Notes: a model not told the origin generated them from the letters alone. A stretch of 64,000 bases of DNA from Lutibacter sp. (GCF_021647475.1 NZ_JAKIUR010000005.1:1-64000); one strand, 5' to 3'. Shown: positions 7,148-16,943, counted from the stretch's first letter. Made by a program: numbers and translations.

Positions 7148-7891
7148 ATGGAAAATGAAACCTCTAAAATATTTGGGATAAGAGCAATTATAGAAGCTAT
7201 AAATGCTGGCAAAACCATTAGTAAAATTTATTTACAAAAGAATTTAAGTGGAAACTTATTTTCAGAATTAAACGCTTTAATAAAAAAAGAAGGAATTGCA
7301 ACGAGTTATGTTCCCGTTGAAAAGCTAGATCGACTTTCAAAATATAGCAATCACCAAGGAGTTGTTGCTCAAATTTCACCTATTGAATTTATTGATTTAG
7401 ATAATTTAATTACTACTACTTTAGAAAAAACCACTACTCCTTTATTTTTACTGTTAGATAGAATTTCGGATGTACGAAATTTTGGTGCAATAATTAGAAC
7501 CGCAGAATGTACTGGTGTTAATGGAATAATAATTCCTAATCAAGGGAACGCTCCTATTAGTGCAGATACCATTAAAACATCGGCAGGGGCTGCTTTTAAA
7601 GTTCCTATATGTAAAGTAAACCATATTAAAGATGCTATTTTTCAATTTCAAGCTGCGGATATTCAATTAGTGGCGGCAACTGAGAAAACAGAAACCTTAA
7701 TTTACGAAATAGATTTAAAAATTCCTACGGCTATTATTATGGGTTCAGAGGATAGAGGTGTACATCCTTCTATTTTAAAAATGGTAGATAAAAAAGCTAA
7801 ATTACCTCTATTAGGAGAAATTGAATCTTTAAATGTTTCGGTTGCTTGTGGTGCTTTTTTATATGAAGCGACTAGACAAAGGTTAGGATAA
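7148..7891 (+). CDS. rlmB: 23S rRNA (guanosine-2251-2'-O)-methyltransferase, TrmH/SpoU family
   Basis: The 247-residue product has an N-terminal RNA-binding L30e-like domain (about 1-80: FGIRAIIEAINAG, NHQGVVAQI) and a C-terminal SPOUT knot domain. The three SpoU motifs are visible: DVRNFGAIIRTAE (motif 1), IIMGSEDRGV (motif 2) and LPLLGEIESLNVSVACGAFL (motif 3, the SAM-binding knot). It would methylate the ribose of G2251 in the 23S P-loop, in the cytoplasm. RlmB is the best assignment by length and the HQG motif. TrmH-type tRNA methylase is the alternative. Confidence 0.88.
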   Translation: MENETSKIFGIRAIIEAINAGKTISKIYLQKNLSGNLFSELNALIKKEGIATSYVPVEKLDRLSKYSNHQGVVAQISPIEFIDLDNLITTTLEKTTTPLFLLLDRISDVRNFGAIIRTAECTGVNGIIIPNQGNAPISADTIKTSAGAAFKVPICKVNHIKDAIFQFQAADIQLVAATEKTETLIYEIDLKIPTAIIMGSEDRGVHPSILKMVDKKAKLPLLGEIESLNVSVACGAFLYEATRQRLG

Positions 7892-7895
7892 AAAC

Positions 7896-8098
7896 TAAGT
7901 TCGACTTAAAGTTTACCATAAAAACAGCTGAAGATTATAACGTCATTGCAAAAATTATAAACGGTAGTGCATAATTTGAAGCAATCTCTCTATTTTTAGT
8001 AAGATTGCTTCCTCATTTCGCTTTGCTTCATTCATCGCAATGACGTAGCTTGTTGATTTTCAACCCGGTATTTATTTTCTTACATCGAACTCAGGTTA
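7896..8098 (-). repeat. Interspersed repeat family C, copy C2 (inverted relative to C1)
   Basis: Reverse complement of C1: the arm at 8010-8097 (TTCCTCATTTCGCTTTGC onward to ATCGAACTCAGGTT) matches 5638-5733 with few changes, and the inner part is more diverged. Together with C1 it flanks the block 6367-7891 as a large inverted repeat. Confidence 0.8.
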
Positions 8099-8151
8099 TT
8101 ATTATTATTCGTTAATTAAATTAGATACAATTAGTAACTAATTTATACCAT

Positions 8152-8182
8152 AAAAAAACCACCCATTTTTGGGTGGTTTTTT
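8152..8182. terminator. Strong bidirectional intrinsic terminator
   Basis: A perfect 12-bp stem AAAAAACCACCC/GGGTGGTTTTTT with a 6-base loop, A-tract and T-tract on either side. It lies 23 bp past the stop of the lipoprotein gene at 8205 (minus strand), closing the SusCD operon. It also faces rlmB from the other side. Confidence 0.9.
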
Positions 8183-8204
8183 AGTATTATAAGGTTTTAA
8201 ATTA

Positions 8205-9464
8205 CTAGTTTGCTGTTAATGTAGCATGGAAATAACCATCAGGATAATCTCCTGTTAAACCATAATCAACAATTACATCAGCACCAGCTTGAATTAGTTT
8301 GTACTGTAGAACTAACACTCCAGTAGCAGCATCATAAGTTCCAGAACCTACAATATCATAACTTGGTTGTGGACTACCATTCCAAGTAGTTGAATATAGA
8401 TATTGTTGAGGTATGTCAACTACACCATTACTGTCAACGGTATAATATACAGTACCAGCATCAGTAACAATTTCGTTCCAGTAGCCAGGAAACCAACCAG
8501 CTGCAATACCGGAAATTGTTAAACCATCACAATCTGCACCTGTTATTACTTCATTAGGGTAACCAGCATCATCTCCAGTATAGCTTGTACTTGAAAAGTT
8601 TGGTTTGGCTATATTTTCAAAGGTATAGTTTTGTCCAACTTTTGTAATTTTTGTTAAAACAAAATAATTATTAGGACAAAGACTTTCATTGTTAATTGCA
8701 TTAGGGAATGAGAAACTTTCCCCATTTATAACACCTGGTTGATTAAATTCTAAATTTAAATTTAAATCTCTAACTATATCAGCGTTAGCATCGTAAAAGT
8801 CTGCAACGACATAATAATCTCCGTCAGGTGCACCACCAGGCAAAACAAAAGTTTCAAAACTACCACCATCAGCACTACCAAGAATATTTGTGTTATTTGG
8901 TCCATCTGTAATTAACAATCTCATATCTGCAAAATCTGTTGGACTAATAGCTTCACCTGAATTATCTGTTGTAGCTGTAGCCATATCCCAACTCATATCA
9001 ATAGTTAAATCTCCAGAAGTATAATTTAAAATATTAAAATCAACATCAACAGGTGAAAAAGATGCATTTGCAACTCTTTCATCTCCAATTTGAAGTTTTA
9101 AAGTTTCTGTATCCTCAACTAAATCATCAGTAAGTATTTTAATACTACCAGTTGCAGTTGTATAACCTGCAGGGATTACTAACGTAGTAGTCATTTCATA
9201 GTCATCTGCACTAGCAGAACCTCCAACTTGTTGCACATGTAATTTTACATCTACAATTTGAGGTTCACTTAACGTAACTGTATACGTATATTCTGAATCA
9301 TCTTCAACTAAGGTTACCGGACTTGTAAAGTCTAGCGATGTTGTTAGCGTAGGAGATGATGGTACCAATTGGCTTTCGCCAGTGTACTCCTTTTTATTAC
9401 AGCTAATAATTATAGTACTTAATGCTAAAAACATTAAGAACCTTTTTATAGTTTTTATTTTCAT
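8205..9464 (-). CDS. Calx-beta-domain surface lipoprotein, last gene of SusCD operon
   Basis: The 419-residue product has a lipobox IISC (about Cys22) after a hydrophobic signal. A Calx-beta-like domain spans about residues 40-150: EDDSEYTYTVTLSEP, then IPAGYTTATGSIKILTDD and EDTETLKLQIGD, the usual 'DD-x-E' calcium-binding style. The C-terminal half carries several SxTxYTGDDAGYPNE and PSYDIVGSGTYD strands and resembles the C-terminal region of its neighbour. I chose the ATG at 9464 because upstream in-frame codons to 9521 precede the signal peptide with non-signal sequence and overlap the neighbouring gene. It is 17 bp after the upstream lipoprotein gene, so the two are co-transcribed. It is likely an accessory ligand-binding lipoprotein (SusE/F position); the ligand is unknown. 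Confidence 0.8.
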   Translation of the reverse strand: MKIKTIKRFLMFLALSTIIISCNKKEYTGESQLVPSSPTLTTSLDFTSPVTLVEDDSEYTYTVTLSEPQIVDVKLHVQQVGGSASADDYEMTTTLVIPAGYTTATGSIKILTDDLVEDTETLKLQIGDERVANASFSPVDVDFNILNYTSGDLTIDMSWDMATATTDNSGEAISPTDFADMRLLITDGPNNTNILGSADGGSFETFVLPGGAPDGDYYVVADFYDANADIVRDLNLNLEFNQPGVINGESFSFPNAINNESLCPNNYFVLTKITKVGQNYTFENIAKPNFSSTSYTGDDAGYPNEVITGADCDGLTISGIAAGWFPGYWNEIVTDAGTVYYTVDSNGVVDIPQQYLYSTTWNGSPQPSYDIVGSGTYDAATGVLVLQYKLIQAGADVIVDYGLTGDYPDGYFHATLTAN

Positions 9465-9481
9465 CTTTTTATTTTTATAGT

Positions 9482-10339
9482 TTATTGTCTTGTGTACGTA
9501 GAAGTCCAAGTAGCAGGCCAATTAGTAGTGAGAGTTTGAGTATGAGACATTGTTAATATTCCAGTTCCTCCATCCCAAGCTCCTCCACTAATTTCACCAA
9601 TGTCGTAACCACTATTAGCACTACCAAAGTTTAAATCTCCAGTAGGTAATACTTCACCACATACAACGGTAATATTAGCCCAATTTACTAATGTTGAGTT
9701 CGAAGTACAACGATCTAAAAATCCACCATCACCATCTGCTATATGCCAAGTTCCATCAGGATTGGCAGTAATAGTTGTAGTAAAGGAAGGTGCACAAGCA
9801 TCATTAGTTACTAAATAAGTCCCTGATAAATCTGCTGAACAATTTATAGTAACATTAAAACTTCCTTCATTTGGACCTGCAAAATAAACTGAACCATCGG
9901 TTTTAGTTATTTTAGTTCTAAAAGTAATTACATCACCTATTCGTAAATCTGCAGGAGATTTACCTAAGCCATCAAGATATTCGTTAAGAGTTGTATAGTC
10001 TAATGAAATTGGTAAAGTACTACTAGTCACGGCTGATACTTCAGTACCACCATTTAAAGATTTCATGATTTCATAACTACTTACATTTTGTCCCCCAGAC
10101 ATTAACATTACTCCTAATTGTAGAAAGTTGTCTGAAAAAGCAACTGTAGCAGTTGTTAAATCTGAAGAAGATGGTGCTCCTAAAAGTTTACCATCAGAGT
10201 TTGTATTTATTGATACAATAGCTCCTCCTTCACTGGCAGTTCCAGTTAATTGGTCTGTTGTATCAAAAGCAGTATTATCATTACAAGAGTATATAAATAA
10301 TAATGAGATTAAAGCAAACAGTTTAAATATTTTTTTCAT
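9482..10339 (-). CDS. SusE/F-position surface lipoprotein
   Basis: The 285-residue product has signal peptide and lipobox IYSC (Cys19). Its N-terminal half has an FN3/SusE-like beta sandwich character (LTTATVAFSDNFLQLGVMLM, VITFRTKITKTDGS). The C-terminal half has four cysteines (NCSADL, DACAPS, DRCTSN, VVCGEV) that may pair as disulfides and contains GTYLVTNDACAPSFTTTI, similar in style to the next gene's C-terminal part. It lies 24 bp after the SusD stop. The role as an auxiliary surface binding protein is inferred from operon position. No carbohydrate-binding module is certain. Confidence 0.75.
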   Translation of the reverse strand: MKKIFKLFALISLLFIYSCNDNTAFDTTDQLTGTASEGGAIVSINTNSDGKLLGAPSSSDLTTATVAFSDNFLQLGVMLMSGGQNVSSYEIMKSLNGGTEVSAVTSSTLPISLDYTTLNEYLDGLGKSPADLRIGDVITFRTKITKTDGSVYFAGPNEGSFNVTINCSADLSGTYLVTNDACAPSFTTTITANPDGTWHIADGDGGFLDRCTSNSTLVNWANITVVCGEVLPTGDLNFGSANSGYDIGEISGGAWDGGTGILTMSHTQTLTTNWPATWTSTYTRQ

Positions 10340-10363
10340 AATTATATGTTTATTTTATTAATA

Positions 10364-11827
10364 TTATTGATTACCACCCATCCACCAAATTGGTGTCTTT
10401 AAATCATCTGTACCTTGGGTAGCTACCGCAGCTTCAACATTTGCTTTATTGATAGAATACTCCGTAGTAGGATAATTATAACGTGATGGAATTTGGTTGA
10501 ATGCAGCTTCTGCAGCAGGTGCTAAAACTGGATAACCAGTTCTTCTCCATTCGTTCCAAGATTCTACACCTTGTGAATATAATGCAATCCATTCTTGAGT
10601 TGCAATTTGTTTAAGAGCATTTGCATTGTTAGATTCTAAATTTTGAGTTGCTAAAAATGCAGATGCATCAGCAGCTGGCACTTCGTTAAAATCTAAAGAA
10701 GCAGTAATGGCTTCTTTAAATAAAGTTCCTGCATCTAAATTAATCCAATTGTGTTGTGCAGCTTCAGCCATTAAGAATTTTAATTGTGCATTTGATATAA
10801 AGTACCCAGGTAATTCAGGACGTAAATAAAAATCTCCTAGTGCAGATACATTAGTATAATTATACGTATCACTAGGTACATCTCTAAAACCAGATGGTTT
10901 TCCTCTATAGATACCAGCATCATTTAATGCTGCATAAACAGGTAATCTTGGATCATTATCCGCAGTTAATCGATCTACTATTTCAGAATTTACTTTCCAT
11001 TCACCTCTTGTACCAAATACAATAGATTCATATAATGGATTAGCACTTGGGTCAGCACTTAAATAAATTAATTTTGCTTCATCGGCATTACTTTGAAATA
11101 AATTACCAGCGTTTACTAAGGCTTGTAAAGCTCCACTAACATCTACTTGTCCAGACTCACGCATTAATACTCTGAATTTTAAAGAACTTGCAAATTTTTT
11201 CCACAAGCTAGCATCTCCACTATATAAAATATCATTAGTAGGATCAATAGTTCCTGAAGTGCCTAATTTTGCAATGGCATCATCAAGCATAGCTAAAATA
11301 CCCGTATATACATCTTCTTGTTTATCATAAGCAGGTGCAATATTACCTTCATTAGCTTTTATAGCTTCAGAAAAAGGGATATCACCATAAACATCAGTTA
11401 AAAATGCAAAACCATAAGCTTGCAAGGTTAATGCAACACCCATCATATTGTTATTACCTTCAGCTACAGCTAAATTATACATAGAATTAGCATCAGAAAT
11501 TACACCTGTATTAACTTGACTTAGATCCGTACCCGCATAAAATCTATCCCAAAGAGAAGTTATTACACCTTGTCTAGGAATATACCTAGCTTCATCATTG
11601 TATTGCACTTTGGCAAATTGTTGTGACCAACAAGCTCCCATATCTCCACCAACAAAAGTACTGTAGGATTCGTTTTGGGCACTTCTAACAACACCTGGTA
11701 TTAATAAGTCCGAAGGGACCGTTACAGGGTTGTTCGGATCTATGTTTAAATCCTCAAATCCTTTATCACAACTTACTGAAATTAATAAGCTGAATAATAG
11801 AATTGTTATAATTTTAAATTGTTTCAT
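10364..11827 (-). CDS. SusD/RagB-family lipoprotein (SusD-like_2 type)
   Basis: The 487-residue product is a lipoprotein (lipobox SVSC, Cys20) beginning DKGFEDLNIDPNNP, which is characteristic of the SusD-like_2 (PF12771) branch. TPR-type helices follow (VALTLQAYGFAFLTDVYGDI, the family 'lxfawl.DvyGdvPyseA' motif), and near the C-terminus QEWIALYSQGVESWNEWRRT is a second hallmark. It caps the SusC channel on the outer face and captures ligand. The substrate cannot be read from sequence. This branch is often not linked to starch, and no glycoside hydrolase is encoded nearby. Confidence 0.93.
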   Translation of the reverse strand: MKQFKIITILLFSLLISVSCDKGFEDLNIDPNNPVTVPSDLLIPGVVRSAQNESYSTFVGGDMGACWSQQFAKVQYNDEARYIPRQGVITSLWDRFYAGTDLSQVNTGVISDANSMYNLAVAEGNNNMMGVALTLQAYGFAFLTDVYGDIPFSEAIKANEGNIAPAYDKQEDVYTGILAMLDDAIAKLGTSGTIDPTNDILYSGDASLWKKFASSLKFRVLMRESGQVDVSGALQALVNAGNLFQSNADEAKLIYLSADPSANPLYESIVFGTRGEWKVNSEIVDRLTADNDPRLPVYAALNDAGIYRGKPSGFRDVPSDTYNYTNVSALGDFYLRPELPGYFISNAQLKFLMAEAAQHNWINLDAGTLFKEAITASLDFNEVPAADASAFLATQNLESNNANALKQIATQEWIALYSQGVESWNEWRRTGYPVLAPAAEAAFNQIPSRYNYPTTEYSINKANVEAAVATQGTDDLKTPIWWMGGNQ

Positions 11828-11854
11828 TTTTTTAATGTTTTTAAATAATTTATA

Positions 11855-14800
11855 CTACAATTTTAATTGTAAATTAAAACCAATACTTCTTGCAGAAGGC
11901 AATTGACCAAATTCTTGTCCTTGTTGTGCATTAGTATCACTAAAAGAAGTTTCTGGATCAATATGAGGCACCTTTTTATATAGTATCGCTAAATTACGAC
12001 CAACTAAAGAAAAATTAATATCTGTAAAAAGTGTTTTACTAATTAATTTTTTAGGTAACCTATAGGTCAACATTACTTGTCTTAATTTCACATAAGAAGC
12101 ATCAAATACTGAGCTTTCAACAATACTGTTAGAATAAGCTGCTTTATTATAATCTTCAGCAGTTCTTATTACATTGTTAGGAACATAATTACCATTGACA
12201 AGCATTACACCATCACCAACAATACCAGTTTCTCTACCAATTAAAGTTTCTTCTAGTGTACCAGCATATCTACCCCAAGTAGTGGTCATTGAATACACAT
12301 CTCCACCTATTTTAGCATCCGCTAATACATTTAAACTTAAGTTTTTGTAACTAAAAGTAAAGCTAGCACCACCAGTCCAATCAGGAGTAATGTTACCTAA
12401 TACTTTAGTTCCATCAGCGTTAGTTGGCAAACCATTTTCAAAAATGATAGCACCAGATGGGCTTCTATCAAAATAAGTTCCTACAATAGAACCATAAGGT
12501 TGACCTTCTCTAGCTTCTAAAGTCATAGACCATTGTCCACCAAGTACTAAAGCATCTAAACCACCTAAAGATTCTACTTTATTAGTGTTTTTAGCAAAAT
12601 TTAAATCCATATCAAATTTAAAGTCTCCTTTATCTACTATTGTAGTCCCTAATTGTAACTCAATACCTTTATTATTCATTTTACCAACGTTTTGTACAGC
12701 ACTTGTGTACCCAGATGCTGCAGTTACTTGAACAGGAACTACAAGATCTTTACTTGTTTGGTCATAATAGGTTGCATTAAAACGTAGTTTGCTATCAAAC
12801 AATCTAATATCTAATCCATATTCAGTACCTGTTGTTGTTTCAGATTTTATGTTAGGATTATTTAAAGTTCCAGGTAAATAAGCAACAGAATTACCACCCC
12901 AAGTTTCAGTAGATAAAGAATAAGTAGGCTCTAATTGATAAGGTTGTAAAGCTCCAATACCACCTACTTGTGACCAACCACCTCTAACTTTTAAGAAAGA
13001 TAAAACATTACTATCTACTTTTAACATATCAGTAATTACGGCACTCGCTGTAACTGAAGGATAAAAGAAGTTATTATTATTGCTTGGTAATATACTTGCC
13101 CAGTCATTTCTTCCTGAAAACTCTAGGAATAAATAATTTTTATAAGAAAATTTACCATAACCATAAATACTATTAATTTTTTGTTCAGAAAATTGATTAT
13201 TAATTATATAAGTACTTCCAGCTCTTAAATTACTTACATTGTAAAAGTTAGGTAATTGAAGTTGTTGAGCCGCAGTATAACTCAATTCTGATTTTCTATA
13301 CATCGCATTTTCACCTACCGTAAAATCAAATCCTAAATCTTCGGTAATTTTTGTAGTATAAGAAGCAGAAACGGTTGAATTAGTTTCGGTATAGGTACGA
13401 GCAGTTTCAGAATAAAAACCAAAAGGAGAACTATTACTACCAATTGATTGTCTGTGATGTTGTCTCATATTCCAAAAGTTAGTACCTACTTTGGCATTAA
13501 CTGAAAAATGATCATTAATTTGGTAATTTAATGCAAAATTTCCAACAATTCTATCTCTAGCATATTGTCTGGTATTTGTATCTAACACCCAAAAAGGATT
13601 ATTTTGAAAAACCGTATTCCAGTTTAAAGGCGTTCCTTCTGCTGCTGTTCCTACAGCTGCAAGAGGAAGGTTTTGCCAATCTTTTAAAGCATTAAAATCA
13701 ACTTGTCTTTGAGACCAAATAAATTGTTGTACTGGGTTTTCATTGTTATATCCTTGCGTAGCAAAGTTATCACTTTTAGATTTTGTATAATTGAAATCTA
13801 CAGAAGTAGTTAATTTATCGGATATAGTATAGTTAGATGAACCGCTTATAGTAAATTTTCTTAAGTCTGTATTTGGTACCATACCCGTTTGGCTACTTGA
13901 ACCAACTGATAATCTATAACCAACATTTTCAGCACCACCTGTAAAAGAAATACTATTATTTAAGGTAACACCAGTATCGTAAAAATCTTTAATATTATTA
14001 GGATGAGAAACCCAAGGTAATGGAGCTCCACCTACTTTATACGATTGCCATTGTACAAAATTTAAGCCAACATCTAAAGGAGGTCCCCAACTTTCATCTG
14101 TTCCACCGCTTCCATTGGTCCCATCAATCCATTCATAAGCTAGATTATTACCGCCACCTCCATAAGAATTTTGATAATCAGGTAATAATAAAGGTGTCTC
14201 AACTGACATAGTATTACTAAATGTAATACCTAATCCTTGACCTTGTTTACCAGATTTGGTAGTTATTTGAATAACCCCATTTGCAGCTCTAACTCCATAA
14301 AGTGCAGCAGCAGCAGGACCTTTTAATACAGATATAGATTCTATATCATCTGCATTAATATCTGAAACTCCATTTGGTAAATCAGCACCACCACTGCTAC
14401 CAGAGTTACCGTAGTTGCCATTTTCTAAAGGAACACCATCCACTACATATAAAGGTTGGTTGTTTCCTGTAATAGAGGAAACACCCCTTAAAATAACCCT
14501 TGAAGAAGAACCAACAGCACCAGAACTATTTGTAACTTGTACCCCAGCAATTTTACCAGAAAGTGAATTTACAATATTAGCTTCTCTTGCTTTGTTCATT
14601 TCATCACCGCCAACTTTTTGTACGGCAAATGTTGCAGATCTTTTTTCAACTTTACGTCCAAAACCTGTAACCACAACTTCTTGTAATGATTCGGCACTTT
14701 CTTTCATAGTGACATTAATAACATTAGAAGCTCCAACAGTTTTATCAATTGTTGCCATTCCTAAAAAGCTATATTGTAACACAGCTCCAGATTCAGCTTT

Positions 14801-14986
14801 AATTGAATAATTACCATCAAAATCAGTTTGTGTACCGGTTTTAGTACCTTTAATAATAACTGTAACACCTGGTAAAGGTCCACTTGCATCGGAAACCACA
14901 CCAGTTACAGTTTTTTCTTGTGCAAACGTTATTTGAACAAGAAACGCTAGTAATAGCGTTAAAAAACCATTAAACTTTGTTTTCAT
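11855..14986 (-). CDS. SusC/RagA-family TonB-linked outer-membrane transporter
   Basis: The 1043-residue product has a signal peptide (1-22), a carboxypeptidase-D-regulatory-like domain (about 25-100; GVVSDASGPLPGVTVIIKGT), the TonB box region EVVVTGFGRKVEK, and a plug domain (about 120-240) with the SusC signature GVSSITGNNQPLYVVDGVPL. A 22-strand barrel follows, ending in the aromatic strand SIGFNLQLKL. It imports an oligomeric nutrient using TonB energy together with the SusD lipoprotein encoded 27 bp downstream. It is the first gene of the four-gene minus-strand operon. The 200-bp upstream gap (14987-15186) shows no clear TAnnTTTG promoter that I can assign. Confidence 0.95.
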   Translation of the reverse strand: MKTKFNGFLTLLLAFLVQITFAQEKTVTGVVSDASGPLPGVTVIIKGTKTGTQTDFDGNYSIKAESGAVLQYSFLGMATIDKTVGASNVINVTMKESAESLQEVVVTGFGRKVEKRSATFAVQKVGGDEMNKAREANIVNSLSGKIAGVQVTNSSGAVGSSSRVILRGVSSITGNNQPLYVVDGVPLENGNYGNSGSSGGADLPNGVSDINADDIESISVLKGPAAAALYGVRAANGVIQITTKSGKQGQGLGITFSNTMSVETPLLLPDYQNSYGGGGNNLAYEWIDGTNGSGGTDESWGPPLDVGLNFVQWQSYKVGGAPLPWVSHPNNIKDFYDTGVTLNNSISFTGGAENVGYRLSVGSSSQTGMVPNTDLRKFTISGSSNYTISDKLTTSVDFNYTKSKSDNFATQGYNNENPVQQFIWSQRQVDFNALKDWQNLPLAAVGTAAEGTPLNWNTVFQNNPFWVLDTNTRQYARDRIVGNFALNYQINDHFSVNAKVGTNFWNMRQHHRQSIGSNSSPFGFYSETARTYTETNSTVSASYTTKITEDLGFDFTVGENAMYRKSELSYTAAQQLQLPNFYNVSNLRAGSTYIINNQFSEQKINSIYGYGKFSYKNYLFLEFSGRNDWASILPSNNNNFFYPSVTASAVITDMLKVDSNVLSFLKVRGGWSQVGGIGALQPYQLEPTYSLSTETWGGNSVAYLPGTLNNPNIKSETTTGTEYGLDIRLFDSKLRFNATYYDQTSKDLVVPVQVTAASGYTSAVQNVGKMNNKGIELQLGTTIVDKGDFKFDMDLNFAKNTNKVESLGGLDALVLGGQWSMTLEAREGQPYGSIVGTYFDRSPSGAIIFENGLPTNADGTKVLGNITPDWTGGASFTFSYKNLSLNVLADAKIGGDVYSMTTTWGRYAGTLEETLIGRETGIVGDGVMLVNGNYVPNNVIRTAEDYNKAAYSNSIVESSVFDASYVKLRQVMLTYRLPKKLISKTLFTDINFSLVGRNLAILYKKVPHIDPETSFSDTNAQQGQEFGQLPSARSIGFNLQLKL

Positions 14987-15186
14987 TATATAATTATTTG
15001 AATTAATTATGTCAAAAATCTTAATAATTTGTTAATATTCCAAACTTTTTAGTGTTAAAGTCTTAAAGTATGTTAAAAATTACCACATCAACACTAATAA
15101 GGTTAGTTTATTAATAATACTTAGGTACAATCTTAAATTTTAACTTTAGTGGTGTATTATTTGCATAAAATAGACTAGTTATTTAC

Positions 15187-16869
15187 TTAAAAAGGGTATG
15201 ATATTTTAAAATGGAACTTTGAATCTTTAAAATTAAATGAATTTTCGTCTTTTTTACCTAATGCATAGCTTAAATTTATAGTGTTTTCTTTGTTTTTAAA
15301 GATTAATCCGAAACCTATACTATAAAATTTATGGTAAAGTTGTTGAATATCTTCTGTTAAAGCAAAATCTGTTATAGTATATATGGCGTTTTTTTTGTTT
15401 AAGGTGTAATAATATTCTAAGGAAGATAAACTATACTTTGAAGTGAAAATACTTTGTTCATCAAACCCCAGAATAGTATTAACGCCTCCAATTCTATACA
15501 ATTCATTTTGATAATAATTATTAGAATTTAACCATGCATTTTCAGTTTTAAAAAGGAGGCTGTTTTTTAAGTTAAATTCAATTAAGTAAGTGCCTTTTAT
15601 TTTTAATTTTGTTTGGTTGTCTTTTTTTGTAGTTATTTTCCGATTGCCAATTAAAAAATCTGTTGCAATTGAAAATTTGAATGGAATAAAATAATTAAAA
15701 GATGTTCTTTTAAAGTAGGAATAGGAAATGCCATAGTAATTATTATTAAAATCGGCAAGATTGTTATTTGTGGAAAATGATTGAGTTAAATTTGATTTTT
15801 CACCACTATATATTAATGTAAAACTATTATTCCGGTTAATTTCATATAATAATTGAAAGGTAGTTTTAGAATTCAAATACGTAGAGTCTTGTTTGTAAAT
15901 TGAAAATTCAAATTTTGGAGTAATAGAGGTATTAAAAATATAAGGTGCTTTAAATTCAATATTGAGTGATTTGCTTGCTTTTTGAAAACTCTTCCAATTT
16001 AATTTTAAACGTTCACCATTATTAAAAATATTGTTCAAATTTAAATCTAAATATCCGTTAAGCTGAATTTTATTACTAGACGGTTTGTTTGAAAACCCTA
16101 CAATACCATCAAAAGAATTATTAGATTTTTTTTTAAGATATAAAAATATTGAAGTAGAATCTTTGTTAAATAAAACTGCAGGCTTTTTAATTTGAGTTAT
16201 AAAAGGGATTTGGTTTAATCTATCATTAATTAATGCTAATTTTTTAGTATTAAAAAGAGTATTATTTTTAATTCCAACAAAATGACTAAGGTATTTTTTT
16301 GGGAAATTAGGATATCCTTTAATAATTACGTTTGTAATATTTCTTTTTTTAGAAGTTTTAATAATTAAACTGGCAACTAAGGTATTTCCTTTTTCTTTTA
16401 TGTCATCCAAATAGATAGAAGTAAAGGTAAACCCATTAATTTCATAAAAGTATATAATAGAATTTAAGGTGGTCTCTATATAATCTGTTGAAACTTCAAA
16501 ATACGTATCTTTAATTTTAATATTTTTGAATTTACTTAAAGATGTAACATCAAATTTTTTATCGAAATAAACCCGAATGAAATCAAATTTTTTATTTAGC
16601 GTGTAAATACAATCAAATAAGGTATCTTTTTCTTTTAATGCGTATGAATTATTTAGGTAACCAATTTTAGCTAATAATGTCGAAATATTTTTCACTTCAT
16701 TAAGAACACTTTGACGATTTAAATGTGTTTTATTAAAATGAATTTTGTTTAAAACAATTAAATTCAAACTATCTTTGGTTGTTACGTTTAAATGAAATTG
16801 TTGTGCATTTATTTCTCCAAAAAACACAAAGAATATTATGATCAATATTAAATTTAAAGTGCTTTTCAA
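15187..16869 (-). CDS. BamA/TamA-like outer-membrane barrel protein with POTRA-type N-terminus
   Basis: The 560-residue product has a signal peptide (about 1-22, ending INAQ). An N-terminal region of about 240 residues holds POTRA-like units (ITNVIIKGYPNFPKKYLSHF is the clearest). The C-terminal barrel half contains YRIGGVNTILGFDEQSIF, matching the conserved GxxxLRGF motif of Omp85 barrels, and ends in Phe (KISYPF). It likely inserts or exports proteins or lipids at the outer membrane. It is shorter than BamA (usually about 800), so a TamA-like or surface-antigen role fits better. The only start that keeps the signal peptide is TTG at 16869; no in-frame ATG is near. It is divergent from rpsL. 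Confidence 0.75.
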   Translation of the reverse strand: MKSTLNLILIIIFFVFFGEINAQQFHLNVTTKDSLNLIVLNKIHFNKTHLNRQSVLNEVKNISTLLAKIGYLNNSYALKEKDTLFDCIYTLNKKFDFIRVYFDKKFDVTSLSKFKNIKIKDTYFEVSTDYIETTLNSIIYFYEINGFTFTSIYLDDIKEKGNTLVASLIIKTSKKRNITNVIIKGYPNFPKKYLSHFVGIKNNTLFNTKKLALINDRLNQIPFITQIKKPAVLFNKDSTSIFLYLKKKSNNSFDGIVGFSNKPSSNKIQLNGYLDLNLNNIFNNGERLKLNWKSFQKASKSLNIEFKAPYIFNTSITPKFEFSIYKQDSTYLNSKTTFQLLYEINRNNSFTLIYSGEKSNLTQSFSTNNNLADFNNNYYGISYSYFKRTSFNYFIPFKFSIATDFLIGNRKITTKKDNQTKLKIKGTYLIEFNLKNSLLFKTENAWLNSNNYYQNELYRIGGVNTILGFDEQSIFTSKYSLSSLEYYYTLNKKNAIYTITDFALTEDIQQLYHKFYSIGFGLIFKNKENTINLSYALGKKDENSFNFKDSKFHFKISYPF

Positions 16870-16943
16870 TAGTTTAAAAATTAGATTGTGAATATACTAT
16901 AATAATATGGTGCAATTTTAATAAAAAATAAAATAATTACAGG

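Noticed and set aside
10128..10361. 77-codon plus-strand frame across the start of the SusE/F-position lipoprotein gene
   Set aside because: Antisense to a clear lipoprotein signal peptide; no recognisable protein.
14415..14810. 131-codon open frame on the plus strand within the SusC gene
   Set aside because: It lies wholly antisense to a clear SusC plug/carboxypeptidase-like region, has no family features and no promoter. It is a shadow frame.
14987..15186. Regulatory RNA in the SusC upstream gap
   Set aside because: AT-rich with no convincing long stem or known riboswitch core; no TAnnTTTG element could be assigned with confidence.
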